This document shows, piece after piece, positions 1 to 8,888 of a stretch of DNA of 48,323 nt. This DNA is from Mariprofundus sp. (GTDB lineage Bacteria > Pseudomonadota > Zetaproteobacteria > Mariprofundales > Mariprofundaceae): NCBI GenBank assembly GCA_021772835.1, contig JAJFLE010000040.1:1-48323 (forward strand), in the 5' to 3' direction. Under the pieces are notes generated by a model. That model did not search any database. It worked only from the letters and a program-made list of their open reading frames with translations, and was not told the DNA's origin. How positions within the stretch are numbered: position 1 is the stretch's first letter; each line of letters begins with the position of its first letter. Made by a program: the position numbers and the translations under genes.

Positions 1-623
1 GCCGCAGCATTCGAACTGGCCGACATCATCCAATCCAGATAACTCCAGTAGTTGGCTGCATCACCCTCGGCCAGCTTTCGCTTCTGCAAGCGCATCTCTG
101 CAGGCAACCAAAATGGCACTTTATGATGATCGGAGCGGATAAATTCATCTGCCACAATCATCGTATCTCGCAACACCCTTTCACGCGCAGGGATATCATC
201 AGGGTAGGTATCGGCCAGCGCCTGAAACAGCGCTAACGCCACAACCAGCTTGCCCACACTGCCCGGATTACGAATCTGGGCACCATTGTGTTCGGCATAA
301 CGAGGACTTGCAGGGTCACTGAGATCAAGCAAACTGATGCTGTAGTCAGCTGCCTCCTCACCAAGCAGGGCGACAATCTTCTGCGTCAGGCGAAAGTCAG
401 GGGATTGCAGCGGATTACCAGGCACGCTTTCAACCCGCAGGATGACCTGTGCCTGCCCCATCTGTGCTCCCGAAGTGAGTTTATTACCCGGTACTTTGTC
501 CTGCTGGGCAAGGCGATAGCCCTCCAGGCGGCTGATACCGGTCTGTTGTGCCCCATCCAGCGGGTAGGCGAATACCTGCCACGGAAAACCGAATAAATTC
601 AATACTAAAAAGAGTCGAATCAT
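1..623 (-). CDS. Serine hydrolase, class A beta-lactamase-like (partial, cut by window edge)
   Basis: The reading frame is open from an ATG at 623 to base 1, so about 207 N-terminal residues are visible and the C-terminus is missing. A hydrophobic N-terminus ending near FPWQVFAYP looks like a signal peptide, so the product is probably periplasmic. Around residue 115 a GSVGKL segment provides an SxxK motif, and the last visible residues (SASSNAA) give an SxN motif, the pair expected of penicillin-binding-protein/beta-lactamase-fold serine hydrolases. The KTG-type motif would lie outside the window. Its ATG overlaps the TGA of the upstream dikinase-like gene (ATGA), so the two are translationally coupled. 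Whether it is a true beta-lactamase or a hydrolase of another substrate cannot be told. Confidence 0.7.
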   Translation of the reverse strand, partial: MIRLFLVLNLFGFPWQVFAYPLDGAQQTGISRLEGYRLAQQDKVPGNKLTSGAQMGQAQVILRVESVPGNPLQSPDFRLTQKIVALLGEEAADYSISLLDLSDPASPRYAEHNGAQIRNPGSVGKLVVALALFQALADTYPDDIPARERVLRDTMIVADEFIRSDHHKVPFWLPAEMRLQKRKLAEGDAANYWSYLDWMMSASSNAA

Positions 624-3565
624 GGCAATCCCTCCCCGGAAAATGGCACCTCGGCAAGATCAACTTTCTTGTCGGAGAACCCAGCCAACTGTCTATCCAT
701 GGTAATCAGCACTTCGCTATGTTTTGCTCGCCTACTCTCAACAAAAGGACGCAATTGGAAGAGAACAAGTTTTTCCTGAACGAAACCGAATTCGACATCG
801 GCTGCCATCGGTTTGCCAATCTCATCTCGTGGCAGTGAAAAGCGTTTTTCAACATCGTCGGCAAACTGGCGCAATTGCTCTATTTCTGCAGCAGAGAGCA
901 ACTGTTCGCTGCCGCTCGCAGCAATTTTTTCTCCTCCGCCAGTGGCAAGCAGTTGTAGCTTCCGCGGTGCCGAAGCCTGCGCCATCAGCCGCACCTGGCC
1001 AGTATTGCGCTCCACCCTGATCTCTTCGGCAGCCTGTCCATCCACGGCACCGCCAACCCCTTCGCTGACAGCAATGGTAAGCCAGTTTCGGTCACCACTA
1101 TCCACATCAGCTGTAACCATGACACCCGATTTCTCTGAAGCAACACTACGCAACAGAAGAACCGCAGGATAAACATGTTCGGGATAAGCCATATGTGCCT
1201 GACGCCAGGCATAAGCACGCTCCGAAAACGGCGATGCCCACACCTGTTGAATTGCGCGCACAATCGACTCCATACCAACCACATTTGCTAAGGTCAGGTT
1301 TAACCCTGCCCCACTGAAGCCGGGCAGATCCTCAACATTGGTATCGCTGCGCACAAATACACCCTCATCGTCGTGTCTGCCCAACACGCGGCCGTAGGTG
1401 AAGTGCAGTTGCTGGCGGAACGCGGAACCCGGATCAGTGGTGGTAATCCATTCGCGCAGACGTTCCAGAAATGCAGCCGTCTGCTTTTGTCTGAGTCCGG
1501 CATCACTGATCTTTTTCAGACGCCCGTACTCTGAGCGCATCCAGTCGAACACTGCAGGGCCGCCCTCATAGAGCGGTTTGTTCAGATGGTTGCGAAACAC
1601 GGCAAATGGAATCACCAGACCAGGGGCGACCATGTCCGGATATTGGCTGCGTAATTCGCCAAGATTGGCGGCTTTAGGTCCTACAATACGCCCCGAATCA
1701 GCAGCCCTGACACGACGCAGCGCATACATCGCATGATCACGAAGATTCAACCTGTTCATGTCCGCACTGATTTTCACATGATCGGCGGCTACAGCGGTTC
1801 CGAACACCTTGTCCCACTTGGGCGAATCTCTCTCAATCGTTACTGAACCACGGCGACTGACTGCCAGCACAATGGATTCACCAATCTGACCCCTGAGTGC
1901 CAGCAACAGCTCCGCATCCGCGACAAGATTGGGAATTCCCATATTGCGCGCCAGCAACTGAACATGAGAGAGAGAACTGCCCTCACCGCTGGTAATAATA
2001 CCCGCCACCGGCGGCAACTCCTGCGTCGTTGAAGCTAATATGTAAATACCGTCGCTTCTGAATGGCTTCCCATCAGCTGGAGGAAGTAGCAACACCCCGC
2101 GGCTCAGACCCGGATTAAGCGCTCGCAAACTGCTGTTAATTTCACTGCCGAACACCTTGTGGCTGATACCCGCCAAGCGGCTGGCATCGGCCAGGAGTCG
2201 ATCCAACACCTGAGAAAATACCAACAGAGGGCTATCCCGCAAGCGGTCAGGCACCAGATGCCCGGCCAACGGCGTCAGCACTGACCAGCGCTCCACAGTG
2301 CCGGAAAAGTGGAATTCCAGCGAACGCTGTGCCCACTGGGGAACGCGTGCCAGGTAGCGAAGCGCCGCATGATAGTCTCCCGCTGCTGGTGATGCGTTCG
2401 CAAGCAAACCAGTTATTTCGGTCTGGAATGCCTGATTCTGCCGCTCAGATATCAGTCCAGAGCCATATAGCGCAGTCACATGATGGCGCAACCAACCCAA
2501 CCGTATCATCCGGCTCGCCCGGGGAGCAGACTCTGCGAGGCGGATGCTGCGCACAGAGAACTCCCGCTCCAGTATCAGCGATGCCTGCAGCAGACGCAGG
2601 CGATCCAGCGGCGAATAGTTATTCCTGATCTGCAATAACTGGCGCCAAATGCGCATTTTAATGGCTATAAATTCAATGACGTCTTCGGCATGGCGCCTTC
2701 CAGCAAGCCCTTTCACCACCTCATCAATCTGACTGGTAAATGCGCGGTTTTTCGAATCTTTGGCCAACTGCATCAGCTGCATTATTCCCGTACGCGGGGC
2801 ATAGAGCTCGTCCAGCAGTGTCGCCAGATGTTCATAGCCTTCCCGCAGCAACTGTTTTCCGGAAGCCAGGGCATAGGCCCTTACACGAGCGGAATCCTGA
2901 TCGTCAGGAAGACTGTGAATTTTAACACGAAGACTCTGAAAAACCCTGTCTTTTTCACTTATGTCTGTTGCCATCTGGCGCACTCTTGTTGCCAACTGCG
3001 CTTCGCCAGCAAGGGGTAACATACGCACAGCTTCTCTCAACAACAGAAACCGTTCCCGAGAAGACCATGCCGCATCAGCCAGAAGCGCAAGCAAGATCCT
3101 TGATGCCGCAGCCTGTTCATCCTCTATCTGCAGTGAGCCACGGTATAAAAAACGGGAGCGCTGGAATACCCAGCCATCGTCGGCCCGGACAAGAAACTGC
3201 TCCATCAACACCTGTCGCAAATCATCCAGGCGCGCATTATCGCCAATAAACTGAACCGGATCGAGTGCCGCTAAAACATTGGCAACCAGATACCCCTGTT
3301 GCCGCATCTGTAAAACAGCCTTGTTCCAGTCACCATGCTGTCTGCCACCACCATGATTACGACAGGCACTTTCGACCGGCTCCAGGATAGCGCCATCTTT
3401 GCAAAACCAGCGAATACGTTCAAAAGGACCATTATCAGACTGTTTGAACTGCTCAATCCAGCCCCGCAACCGGGTTGCATCAGCAGGCTGGCCGGACTGC
3501 GCCGTAACATTGCCCGGCAAGAAGGTAAACATCAGCAGGCAGCTCAGCATCATTCGCATAATCAT
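620..3565 (-). CDS. Exported PEP-synthase/glucan-water-dikinase-like protein
   Basis: 981 residues. It begins with a signal-peptide-like stretch (residues 1-22, LMFTFLPGNVTAQ). Residues about 30-480 are helical with no recognised domain. A phosphohistidine swivelling domain follows (TSGEGSSLSHVQLLARNMG, candidate His534). The C-terminal part is a PPDK/PEP-synthase ATP-binding domain (GPKAANLGEL at 629-638, FVRSDTNVEDLPGFSGAGL at 737-755, FQLRP near 936-940). Having the His domain before the ATP-binding domain is the order of glucan/phosphoglucan water dikinases, whereas PEP synthase and PPDK have it after. No PEP-binding barrel is present. So it likely transfers the ATP beta-phosphate to a non-pyruvate acceptor; the substrate is unknown. 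An ATP-dependent enzyme with an export signal is odd. It is coupled to the downstream serine hydrolase by ATGA. Confidence 0.75.
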   Translation of the reverse strand: MIMRMMLSCLLMFTFLPGNVTAQSGQPADATRLRGWIEQFKQSDNGPFERIRWFCKDGAILEPVESACRNHGGGRQHGDWNKAVLQMRQQGYLVANVLAALDPVQFIGDNARLDDLRQVLMEQFLVRADDGWVFQRSRFLYRGSLQIEDEQAAASRILLALLADAAWSSRERFLLLREAVRMLPLAGEAQLATRVRQMATDISEKDRVFQSLRVKIHSLPDDQDSARVRAYALASGKQLLREGYEHLATLLDELYAPRTGIMQLMQLAKDSKNRAFTSQIDEVVKGLAGRRHAEDVIEFIAIKMRIWRQLLQIRNNYSPLDRLRLLQASLILEREFSVRSIRLAESAPRASRMIRLGWLRHHVTALYGSGLISERQNQAFQTEITGLLANASPAAGDYHAALRYLARVPQWAQRSLEFHFSGTVERWSVLTPLAGHLVPDRLRDSPLLVFSQVLDRLLADASRLAGISHKVFGSEINSSLRALNPGLSRGVLLLPPADGKPFRSDGIYILASTTQELPPVAGIITSGEGSSLSHVQLLARNMGIPNLVADAELLLALRGQIGESIVLAVSRRGSVTIERDSPKWDKVFGTAVAADHVKISADMNRLNLRDHAMYALRRVRAADSGRIVGPKAANLGELRSQYPDMVAPGLVIPFAVFRNHLNKPLYEGGPAVFDWMRSEYGRLKKISDAGLRQKQTAAFLERLREWITTTDPGSAFRQQLHFTYGRVLGRHDDEGVFVRSDTNVEDLPGFSGAGLNLTLANVVGMESIVRAIQQVWASPFSERAYAWRQAHMAYPEHVYPAVLLLRSVASEKSGVMVTADVDSGDRNWLTIAVSEGVGGAVDGQAAEEIRVERNTGQVRLMAQASAPRKLQLLATGGGEKIAASGSEQLLSAAEIEQLRQFADDVEKRFSLPRDEIGKPMAADVEFGFVQEKLVLFQLRPFVESRRAKHSEVLITMDRQLAGFSDKKVDLAEVPFSGEGLP

Positions 3566-3716
3566 ACTGTTCAGTATAGGTAACCATGCGCTGACATTCC
3601 ACTACTGAACAGGCACGAACATGTCTTCTCCGCCCATTCTGCTATCACTCAGCCCCTAAAATAAAAGTTGGATGCCTGCTTCTGGTTTTCCGTATTTAAT
3701 CATGTAAAATAGAATT

Positions 3717-6089
3717 ATGCGTTTTGTTCGCCTGCTGGCCGCAGCCCTTTTGTTTGCACTGATCATTGCCACTACGGCTTGGTTTAGCGCGCCCTGGTGG
3801 CTGGCACAAATAGCCCGCCAAGAACTGGATAATTCAGGGTTTGAGCAGGTTATGCTGGATATCGATTTTATTGACCTGCAGCAGATCCGTATATCCCGCC
3901 TGCATCTGAGGCAACAGGAATCCGGGCTCGAGATCAATAGCGTTAATGCGACACTCTCTTACAGCATAAGCGGTCTGCTCCGGCAACAACTCGACAGCCT
4001 GAGTCTTGAAACCATTGAGGTATTCTTGCATCCCGTACCACTAGTGCAGTCGGAAAACACCCTGATTCTGGCCTCTCCGGCTCTGCTTTTCTCTCGACTC
4101 CCCATCGGAACAATAAATGTCGATCATATCTCCCTGCGCCGCCTTGATGAGAACGGAGATACTTTGCAGGCTCTAAATGGTCAGGCCAACTACCGCGATC
4201 TGGCTCTGGAGCTGAACATGAGTGAGACCGGCAGCGATCAGGGCTTGCAGGCAGTACTGTCACTGAATGCGCAGGGGCAGTGTAAAGCTCAGCTTAGCCG
4301 GGGAGACCTCGAAATCTTCATTGCTGAGTGTCTGGTTACAGAAAAGGATTCCCTGCTCTTAATGCAGGGCAGCATGCATGCCAACCTTGCCGCACTCGAT
4401 AAACTGCTGGCAACCTGGGTGGAAATACCGGAACACAGGTTAACGGGAGAGATGCAGCTTTCCTGGCTAGCTTCACTGCCTACAACTGCAAACAGCGAGC
4501 GGTTGCTGCATGAGCTACAACTCAATGCAGAGCTCTATCTGGATATATCATTGGATAAAATAAGCCAACCACTCGCTGCTTCACTGAACAGTGTTTTTGC
4601 ATACGACCGCGGCAAAGGAACATGGGCCGTTGCCGACAAATCGCTGCTGCGCTTTGGTCAGCGCTTACAATCCCGGCTTTCGTTCAAATCTCTGACTGGT
4701 TCATTTAACGCACTTGAGCCATTAAACCTGTCACTGAACAAGGGAGGGGAGCTGCAGTTACAGAACGTCCACAGCAAGGACATGACGATCCCGAAGTTGA
4801 AAATCAAGCTATTGAGCCTGCTTCAACTTTCCGTGACAGAAGCATCTGACCTGGAGCTTGAGCAAGCTGCAAAAATCACTGTGAATACAGATACGTTAAC
4901 ATGGCAGGGTAAAAACTTGCGCAGTCAAAACATCGACATCAGCCTGAAACCCGGAAAACTAACCTCCCCTTCCGGCAGCATAGTCATTAACGGGCTTGAA
5001 CTTCTGACGTCGCCATCGGAAACACCGCCTGCACTCAATCTAACAGCAGACTTTGACCTTAGCCGCGTCCCGCTTTCCGCGCGCGGTGTCCTGTCCACCA
5101 CGCACGACCTCCTGCATCTGGACTGGAGTCTGAGTCACAACCTCACAAATGAGTCAGGCAAGCTAAATTTCACCCTCAGGCCCGTACAACTGTCCTCTGC
5201 AACACCGCTGCTGGCACGTATGCTGGCAGACAGCGGTGCATTCGGCATGCAGGCCGGCACGCTTGCAGGCAAAGGGCAACTGCGATGGCATGCCAGACAA
5301 CCATTTTCCGGCAAGATCAACCTTGTACTGGATAATATAAAAGGTTTTTACCAGACCACGACATTTGCCGGTCTTAACACAAACATGGAGCTCGCCCTGA
5401 ATGATCAGGCACTTCATATCACCGCACACACACTCAGTGTGAAGGTCCTTGATCCCGGATTGCCACTGTCGAATGTCAGTCTGGATGTAATCGTAAACTA
5501 TCCGTTTGATGGCCCTGTCAGCACACAGATCACGACGTTGAAAGCAGATGCCCTGGGAGGCCAGATCAGCAGCGAGTTGATCGATATTGACAAGGGTCGC
5601 AAAAGCAACCCGTTCCTTATCAGGCTTGAGCACATTGATGCAGGCCAACTTGCCGAATTCAGAAAGCAGGAAGGGTTAACAGCCGAAGGTAGCCTCGATG
5701 GCAATCTACCGTTCGACTGGACTGATACCGGTCTGAAAATGACAGCAGGCAAGCTTGCGTCGAGAGATCCCGGCGGCCTGATCCGCTATCTGGGCACAGC
5801 TTCTCTACAGCAATTTGCGGCAACCGACACCGCCACACGCATGGCGATGCAGATCCTCAGCGACTTCCGTTTCAAGCTGTTGCATATTCAGGCTGATTAT
5901 CAACCTGATGGTCAACTGGCTCTGAAAATCGGCATCAAGGGCAGCAATCCGGGTTATGAAAATGGCAGACCGATCGAGTTCAACTTCAATATTGAGGAGA
6001 ATGTACTCAAGCTGTTGCAGAGCCTGCGCATGGCTGACGAAATCAGCGAACGCCTTGAAAAGAAAGTGCAGAAAAAGATGCAGAAGTAG
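3717..6089 (+). CDS. ydbH: YdbH-family AsmA-like envelope protein
   Basis: 790 residues with one N-terminal membrane anchor (about residues 5-30, rich in L/A/I, ending SAPWWLA) and a long periplasmic body of beta-rich segments typical of the YdbH/TamB/YhdP AsmA-like group. These proteins form bridges that carry phospholipid from inner to outer membrane in E. coli. Identification rests mainly on context: it is followed by a YnbE-type small lipoprotein and a YdbL/DUF1318 protein, the same three-gene order as E. coli ydbH-ynbE-ydbL. The E. coli protein is of similar length. The tail is basic (SERLEKKVQKKMQK). No Shine-Dalgarno is evident before the ATG; an AT-rich TAAAAT lies only 6 bp upstream. 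Confidence 0.8.
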   Translation: MRFVRLLAAALLFALIIATTAWFSAPWWLAQIARQELDNSGFEQVMLDIDFIDLQQIRISRLHLRQQESGLEINSVNATLSYSISGLLRQQLDSLSLETIEVFLHPVPLVQSENTLILASPALLFSRLPIGTINVDHISLRRLDENGDTLQALNGQANYRDLALELNMSETGSDQGLQAVLSLNAQGQCKAQLSRGDLEIFIAECLVTEKDSLLLMQGSMHANLAALDKLLATWVEIPEHRLTGEMQLSWLASLPTTANSERLLHELQLNAELYLDISLDKISQPLAASLNSVFAYDRGKGTWAVADKSLLRFGQRLQSRLSFKSLTGSFNALEPLNLSLNKGGELQLQNVHSKDMTIPKLKIKLLSLLQLSVTEASDLELEQAAKITVNTDTLTWQGKNLRSQNIDISLKPGKLTSPSGSIVINGLELLTSPSETPPALNLTADFDLSRVPLSARGVLSTTHDLLHLDWSLSHNLTNESGKLNFTLRPVQLSSATPLLARMLADSGAFGMQAGTLAGKGQLRWHARQPFSGKINLVLDNIKGFYQTTTFAGLNTNMELALNDQALHITAHTLSVKVLDPGLPLSNVSLDVIVNYPFDGPVSTQITTLKADALGGQISSELIDIDKGRKSNPFLIRLEHIDAGQLAEFRKQEGLTAEGSLDGNLPFDWTDTGLKMTAGKLASRDPGGLIRYLGTASLQQFAATDTATRMAMQILSDFRFKLLHIQADYQPDGQLALKIGIKGSNPGYENGRPIEFNFNIEENVLKLLQSLRMADEISERLEKKVQKKMQK

Positions 6090-6161
6090 TAATTTCTACA
6101 ACTGGACGGAGTCAAAGACTACGTCTATGCTGTAACCTGAAGACGGTCAGAGGTATGAATT

Positions 6162-6359
6162 ATGCAAAATGGAATCAGGAGCACTGTGATGTTGCTGGCA
6201 ATCCTCGCTTCGCTGTCGGCCTGCAACCCGACGGTAAAAGTGGAAGCGCCGGACAAACCCATCACCATCAACATGAACATTAAAATCGAACATGAAATTC
6301 GGGTAAAAGTCGAAAAGGACCTGGAAAACGTGCTGTCTGAAGACAGCGGACTGTTCTAG
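6162..6359 (+). CDS. ynbE: YnbE-family small lipoprotein
   Basis: 65 residues. A signal peptide with a lipobox (LASLSAC, Cys21) precedes a short mature part containing the VKVEAPDKPITINMNIKIEHEI segment characteristic of YnbE. It should be lipidated and placed in the outer membrane, where the E. coli homologue stacks with the C-terminal end of YdbH to complete the intermembrane bridge. It lies 72 bp after ydbH and 14 bp before ydbL. Confidence 0.85.
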   Translation: MQNGIRSTVMLLAILASLSACNPTVKVEAPDKPITINMNIKIEHEIRVKVEKDLENVLSEDSGLF

Positions 6360-6373
6360 TCAAGGAGTTCAAT

Positions 6374-6727
6374 GTGAAAACTAAATCCATTCTATTCTCT
6401 CTGCTCGCAATGCTAACATTGATGTTCTGTCTGACTGGCCTGAATATCAGCAGTGCATGGTCGGCCGATCTGCATCAGGCCAAGGCCGCCGGACAGATCG
6501 GCGAAATGCCTAACGGCTATCTTGGCGTGGTCGGCACTGCAGCTGGCGATGTGCATGCACTGGTAGCCAATATCAATCAACAACGGCGCACCCACTATCA
6601 GAAAATTGCTCAGAATAACGGCACAAGCCTACAGGCAGTGGAACAACTGGCGGGTCAGCAAGCGATAGGCAAAACACCTTCCGGCCAATATATACTCTCA
6701 GCCTCGGGGGCATGGATCAGAAAATAG
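6374..6727 (+). CDS. ydbL: YdbL-family (DUF1318) periplasmic protein
   Basis: 117 residues starting with GTG; AAGGAG at 6362-6367 supports this start. A signal peptide ends near SSAWSA, and the mature protein has the DUF1318 pattern (AKAAGQIGEMPNGYLGVV, then INQQRRTHYQKIAQNNG and QLAGQQAIGKTPSGQYI). In E. coli YdbL modulates the YdbH-YnbE bridge. It is the third gene of the operon; a perfect-stem terminator follows at 6772. Confidence 0.85.
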   Translation: MKTKSILFSLLAMLTLMFCLTGLNISSAWSADLHQAKAAGQIGEMPNGYLGVVGTAAGDVHALVANINQQRRTHYQKIAQNNGTSLQAVEQLAGQQAIGKTPSGQYILSASGAWIRK

Positions 6728-6735
6728 CTAGGGTA

Positions 6736-6887
6736 TGTTGATTTATTGGCCTGCTGCCAAAAATATGCACAAAAAGGCAAAGGTGTGACTTTGCCTTTTC
6801 TCACAAAACAAATGGTTTACACCATTTGTTTTGGCGACCCTTGCATGGGTCGCACGGAAGCACTGAATAAATCAGCGCGTCCTTAGG
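6736..6887. repeat. Hairpin-rich dispersed repeat, copy A
   Basis: Begins near TTGATTTATTGGCCTGCTGCCAAAAATAT and ends near GCACTGAATAAATCAGCGCG. Both end sequences recur at 21407-21715. The ends carry GATTTATT in inverted orientation. Inside are three stem-loops: the terminator at 6772-6799, a 10-bp stem AACAAATGGT/ACCATTTGTT at 6807-6830, and a 7-bp stem GCGACCC/GGGTCGC at 6834-6853. No coding capacity. It looks like a non-autonomous, MITE- or REP-like element. Confidence 0.55.
6772..6799. terminator. Hairpin terminator between ydbL and lpxB
   Basis: An 11-bp perfect stem (AAAAGGCAAAG / CTTTGCCTTTT) with a 6-base loop, A-rich on one side and T-rich on the other, sits between two convergent operons. 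It can work in both directions. Confidence 0.8.
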
Positions 6888-6897
6888 CAAGGGTGAA

Positions 6898-8037
6898 CTA
6901 TCTGGCCTGCCTCTGATGAATAAGCAACACAAGCATATCCACAACTCCGACCGCCGGCCTCTGTTGTCCCAGAAGCGCTCGCAGGCGGACAAATTCACTG
7001 CGTTGTAATTCGGCTGCTTTGCTGTCACGAATTAAAGGTAAAAGTGCGGGGAGAATGTTCTCTAGCGTGCAATTTTCCTGAATCAGCTCAGGCATGACCG
7101 GCCTGTCTCCAAGAATAATATTAGCAAGCCCCGCGCAGTTCAGCTTTATCAGTCTGCGGACAACGAATGCCATCAGTGGCGAAGCGCGATAAATCAAAAC
7201 AGTCGGTACATCCCACAGTGCCAATTCGAGCGTTGCAGTACCCGATACCGCTACTGCGGCATCTGCTCTGAGCGCGTAACCCGCTTCAGTTCGGGAAATC
7301 GGTAGAGCGCCCTGCTGCCATAGCAGATCCAGAGCTTCCATTTTTACACCCGGAGCAAGCGGTACCACACATGCGATGTTCGGGATCTCGCTACGAACCG
7401 CCTCCAGTGTCTGCGCCAGAAGCGCAACATGCATTTTTAACTCCTGTGGTCGACTGCCCGGAAGCAGTGCCAGAAGCGGTTGCTCTTCACCCACACCCAA
7501 ATGTTGCCGTAACTCAGATCGGGACCAGCCATGTTCACAAGCAATAACACTGGGATTACCTACATAGGTCGCATCAACACCATGCTTGGCAAACCATTGG
7601 GTCTCAAATGGAAGAATGCAAGCCAGTCTATCCTGTGACTGCTTCAGTTTATTTACACGCCAGGAACCCCAGGCCCAGAGTTTTGGCGCAATAAAATGTA
7701 TGACCGGAAAACCCAAAGCCCGCAGTTTGCGACCAAGGCGCATATGAAAGCTGGAGAAATCGACCAGAACAACCGCATCAGGCCTGTTTTCACGACACCA
7801 GTTCAGTATCGATTGTTCTATCTTGCGAATGCGTGAAAGTGAACGCAGCACATCACCTATACCCATGACATTGAGCTCATGCACATGATGCAAAGGCACA
7901 CAGCCCTTATCTATCATCTGGCTACCGGCAACACCTGTTACTTTAGCCTGAGGAAAACGCAGCATTAATTCAGCCACTACGGTCGACGCATGAAAATCAC
8001 CGGAAGTCTCGCCGGCACTGATAAAAAAGTGACTCAT
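6898..8037 (-). CDS. lpxB: Lipid A disaccharide synthase
   Basis: 379 residues, normal for the family. Joins UDP-2,3-diacylglucosamine and 2,3-diacylglucosamine-1-phosphate to make lipid A disaccharide-1-phosphate at the inner face of the inner membrane. Family signatures seen: N-terminal FFISAGETSGDFHAS, the VDFSSFHMRLG and FIAPKLWAWG segments, YVGNP, LLALLPGSRPQEL and the C-terminal SGTATLELALWDVPTVLIYRASPL. Last gene of the long minus-strand run, 30 bp downstream of lpxI, and ends just before the convergent terminator repeat. Confidence 0.95.
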   Translation of the reverse strand: MSHFFISAGETSGDFHASTVVAELMLRFPQAKVTGVAGSQMIDKGCVPLHHVHELNVMGIGDVLRSLSRIRKIEQSILNWCRENRPDAVVLVDFSSFHMRLGRKLRALGFPVIHFIAPKLWAWGSWRVNKLKQSQDRLACILPFETQWFAKHGVDATYVGNPSVIACEHGWSRSELRQHLGVGEEQPLLALLPGSRPQELKMHVALLAQTLEAVRSEIPNIACVVPLAPGVKMEALDLLWQQGALPISRTEAGYALRADAAVAVSGTATLELALWDVPTVLIYRASPLMAFVVRRLIKLNCAGLANIILGDRPVMPELIQENCTLENILPALLPLIRDSKAAELQRSEFVRLRALLGQQRPAVGVVDMLVLLIHQRQAR

Positions 8038-8067
8038 CTGTTCAGAGCCACAGAAGAGAAAAGAGAA

Positions 8068-8874
8068 TCAATCCTCAGCGTAACCATAAACTGAAATACC
8101 GTATTGACTCGCCATGGAAAAAAAACGATCCCGCTCTATCATCAGGGTTTTCCCAGCCTCAACTGCCAGCAGATTGCAGCCGGAAGCTTTCATCGCCTCC
8201 AGTGTGTCTGGACCTACTGCAGGCACATCAAAACGAAGATCCTGGTTCGGTTTGGCGACCTTGATGACTGCTGCTTTGCCGCTGCCGAGAGAGCCACCCC
8301 GCTTGATCGCTTCATCGGTGCCCTCGATGGCCTCAACGGCCAGAACAGCTTGTTCCTGCACCACAATAGTCTGGCCTATATCGAGCCCGGCAACACCTTT
8401 GGCCTGCGCGTATCCGAATACAATATCAGCATGGCGTTTTTTTGCTGCGGGCCCGGCCAGATGACCGGCTCCGGCAAGCATTTCACCTGCATACAGTGTT
8501 TGATCAATCAGGGTGAGTCCGCCTTCAGCCAGCAGGTCGGCAATGGTATTGAGGATTGAATCATCACGCCGATCTTTCATACGCATGAGCCCTTTCATAG
8601 CTGTCAGATCAGGTCTGAAGTTGCGAAACAGATGAAGCTTACGCACCTTACCAGCCATCACGACCTGCTCAACACCTGCATTTTTAAAGGCTTTGATCAT
8701 GCCTCCAATCTGGCCAACATGCAGCCAGCATGTGGATGCCGTCAGTTTTTCAATTTCAGGAAATGTCTCTTCGCGTGCAGCAACCGTGTGAACTTCAAAA
8801 CCAACGGCCGCCAGTGATGTGGCCAGCTCCAGCGGGAAGTGGCCATAGCCGGCAATAAGACCAATTTTTTTCAT
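8068..8874 (-). CDS. lpxI: UDP-2,3-diacylglucosamine pyrophosphatase LpxI
   Basis: 268 residues. Hydrolyses UDP-2,3-diacylglucosamine to 2,3-diacylglucosamine-1-phosphate (lipid X), the step done by LpxH in E. coli. The protein starts IGLIAGYGHFPLELA and has the family segments LHVGQIGGMIKAFKNAGVEQVVMAGKV and the C-terminal VPAVGPDTLEAMKASGCNLLAVEAGKTL. It lies between lpxA and lpxB, the usual LpxI position. LpxI instead of LpxH is typical of alphaproteobacteria and several other lineages. The start is ATG; the next gene upstream ends 14 bp away. Confidence 0.93.
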   Translation of the reverse strand: MKKIGLIAGYGHFPLELATSLAAVGFEVHTVAAREETFPEIEKLTASTCWLHVGQIGGMIKAFKNAGVEQVVMAGKVRKLHLFRNFRPDLTAMKGLMRMKDRRDDSILNTIADLLAEGGLTLIDQTLYAGEMLAGAGHLAGPAAKKRHADIVFGYAQAKGVAGLDIGQTIVVQEQAVLAVEAIEGTDEAIKRGGSLGSGKAAVIKVAKPNQDLRFDVPAVGPDTLEAMKASGCNLLAVEAGKTLMIERDRFFSMASQYGISVYGYAED

Positions 8875-8888
8875 ATGTGTTTGTAGTA

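Noticed and set aside
2329-2628. Several 80-190 codon plus-strand frames inside the dikinase and other minus-strand genes
   Set aside because: They are antisense shadows of well-supported genes, without ribosome sites or family motifs.
3701-3719. Leaderless start for ydbH suggested by TAAAAT 6 bp before the ATG
   Set aside because: No convincing -35 at the right distance; AT-richness alone could explain it.
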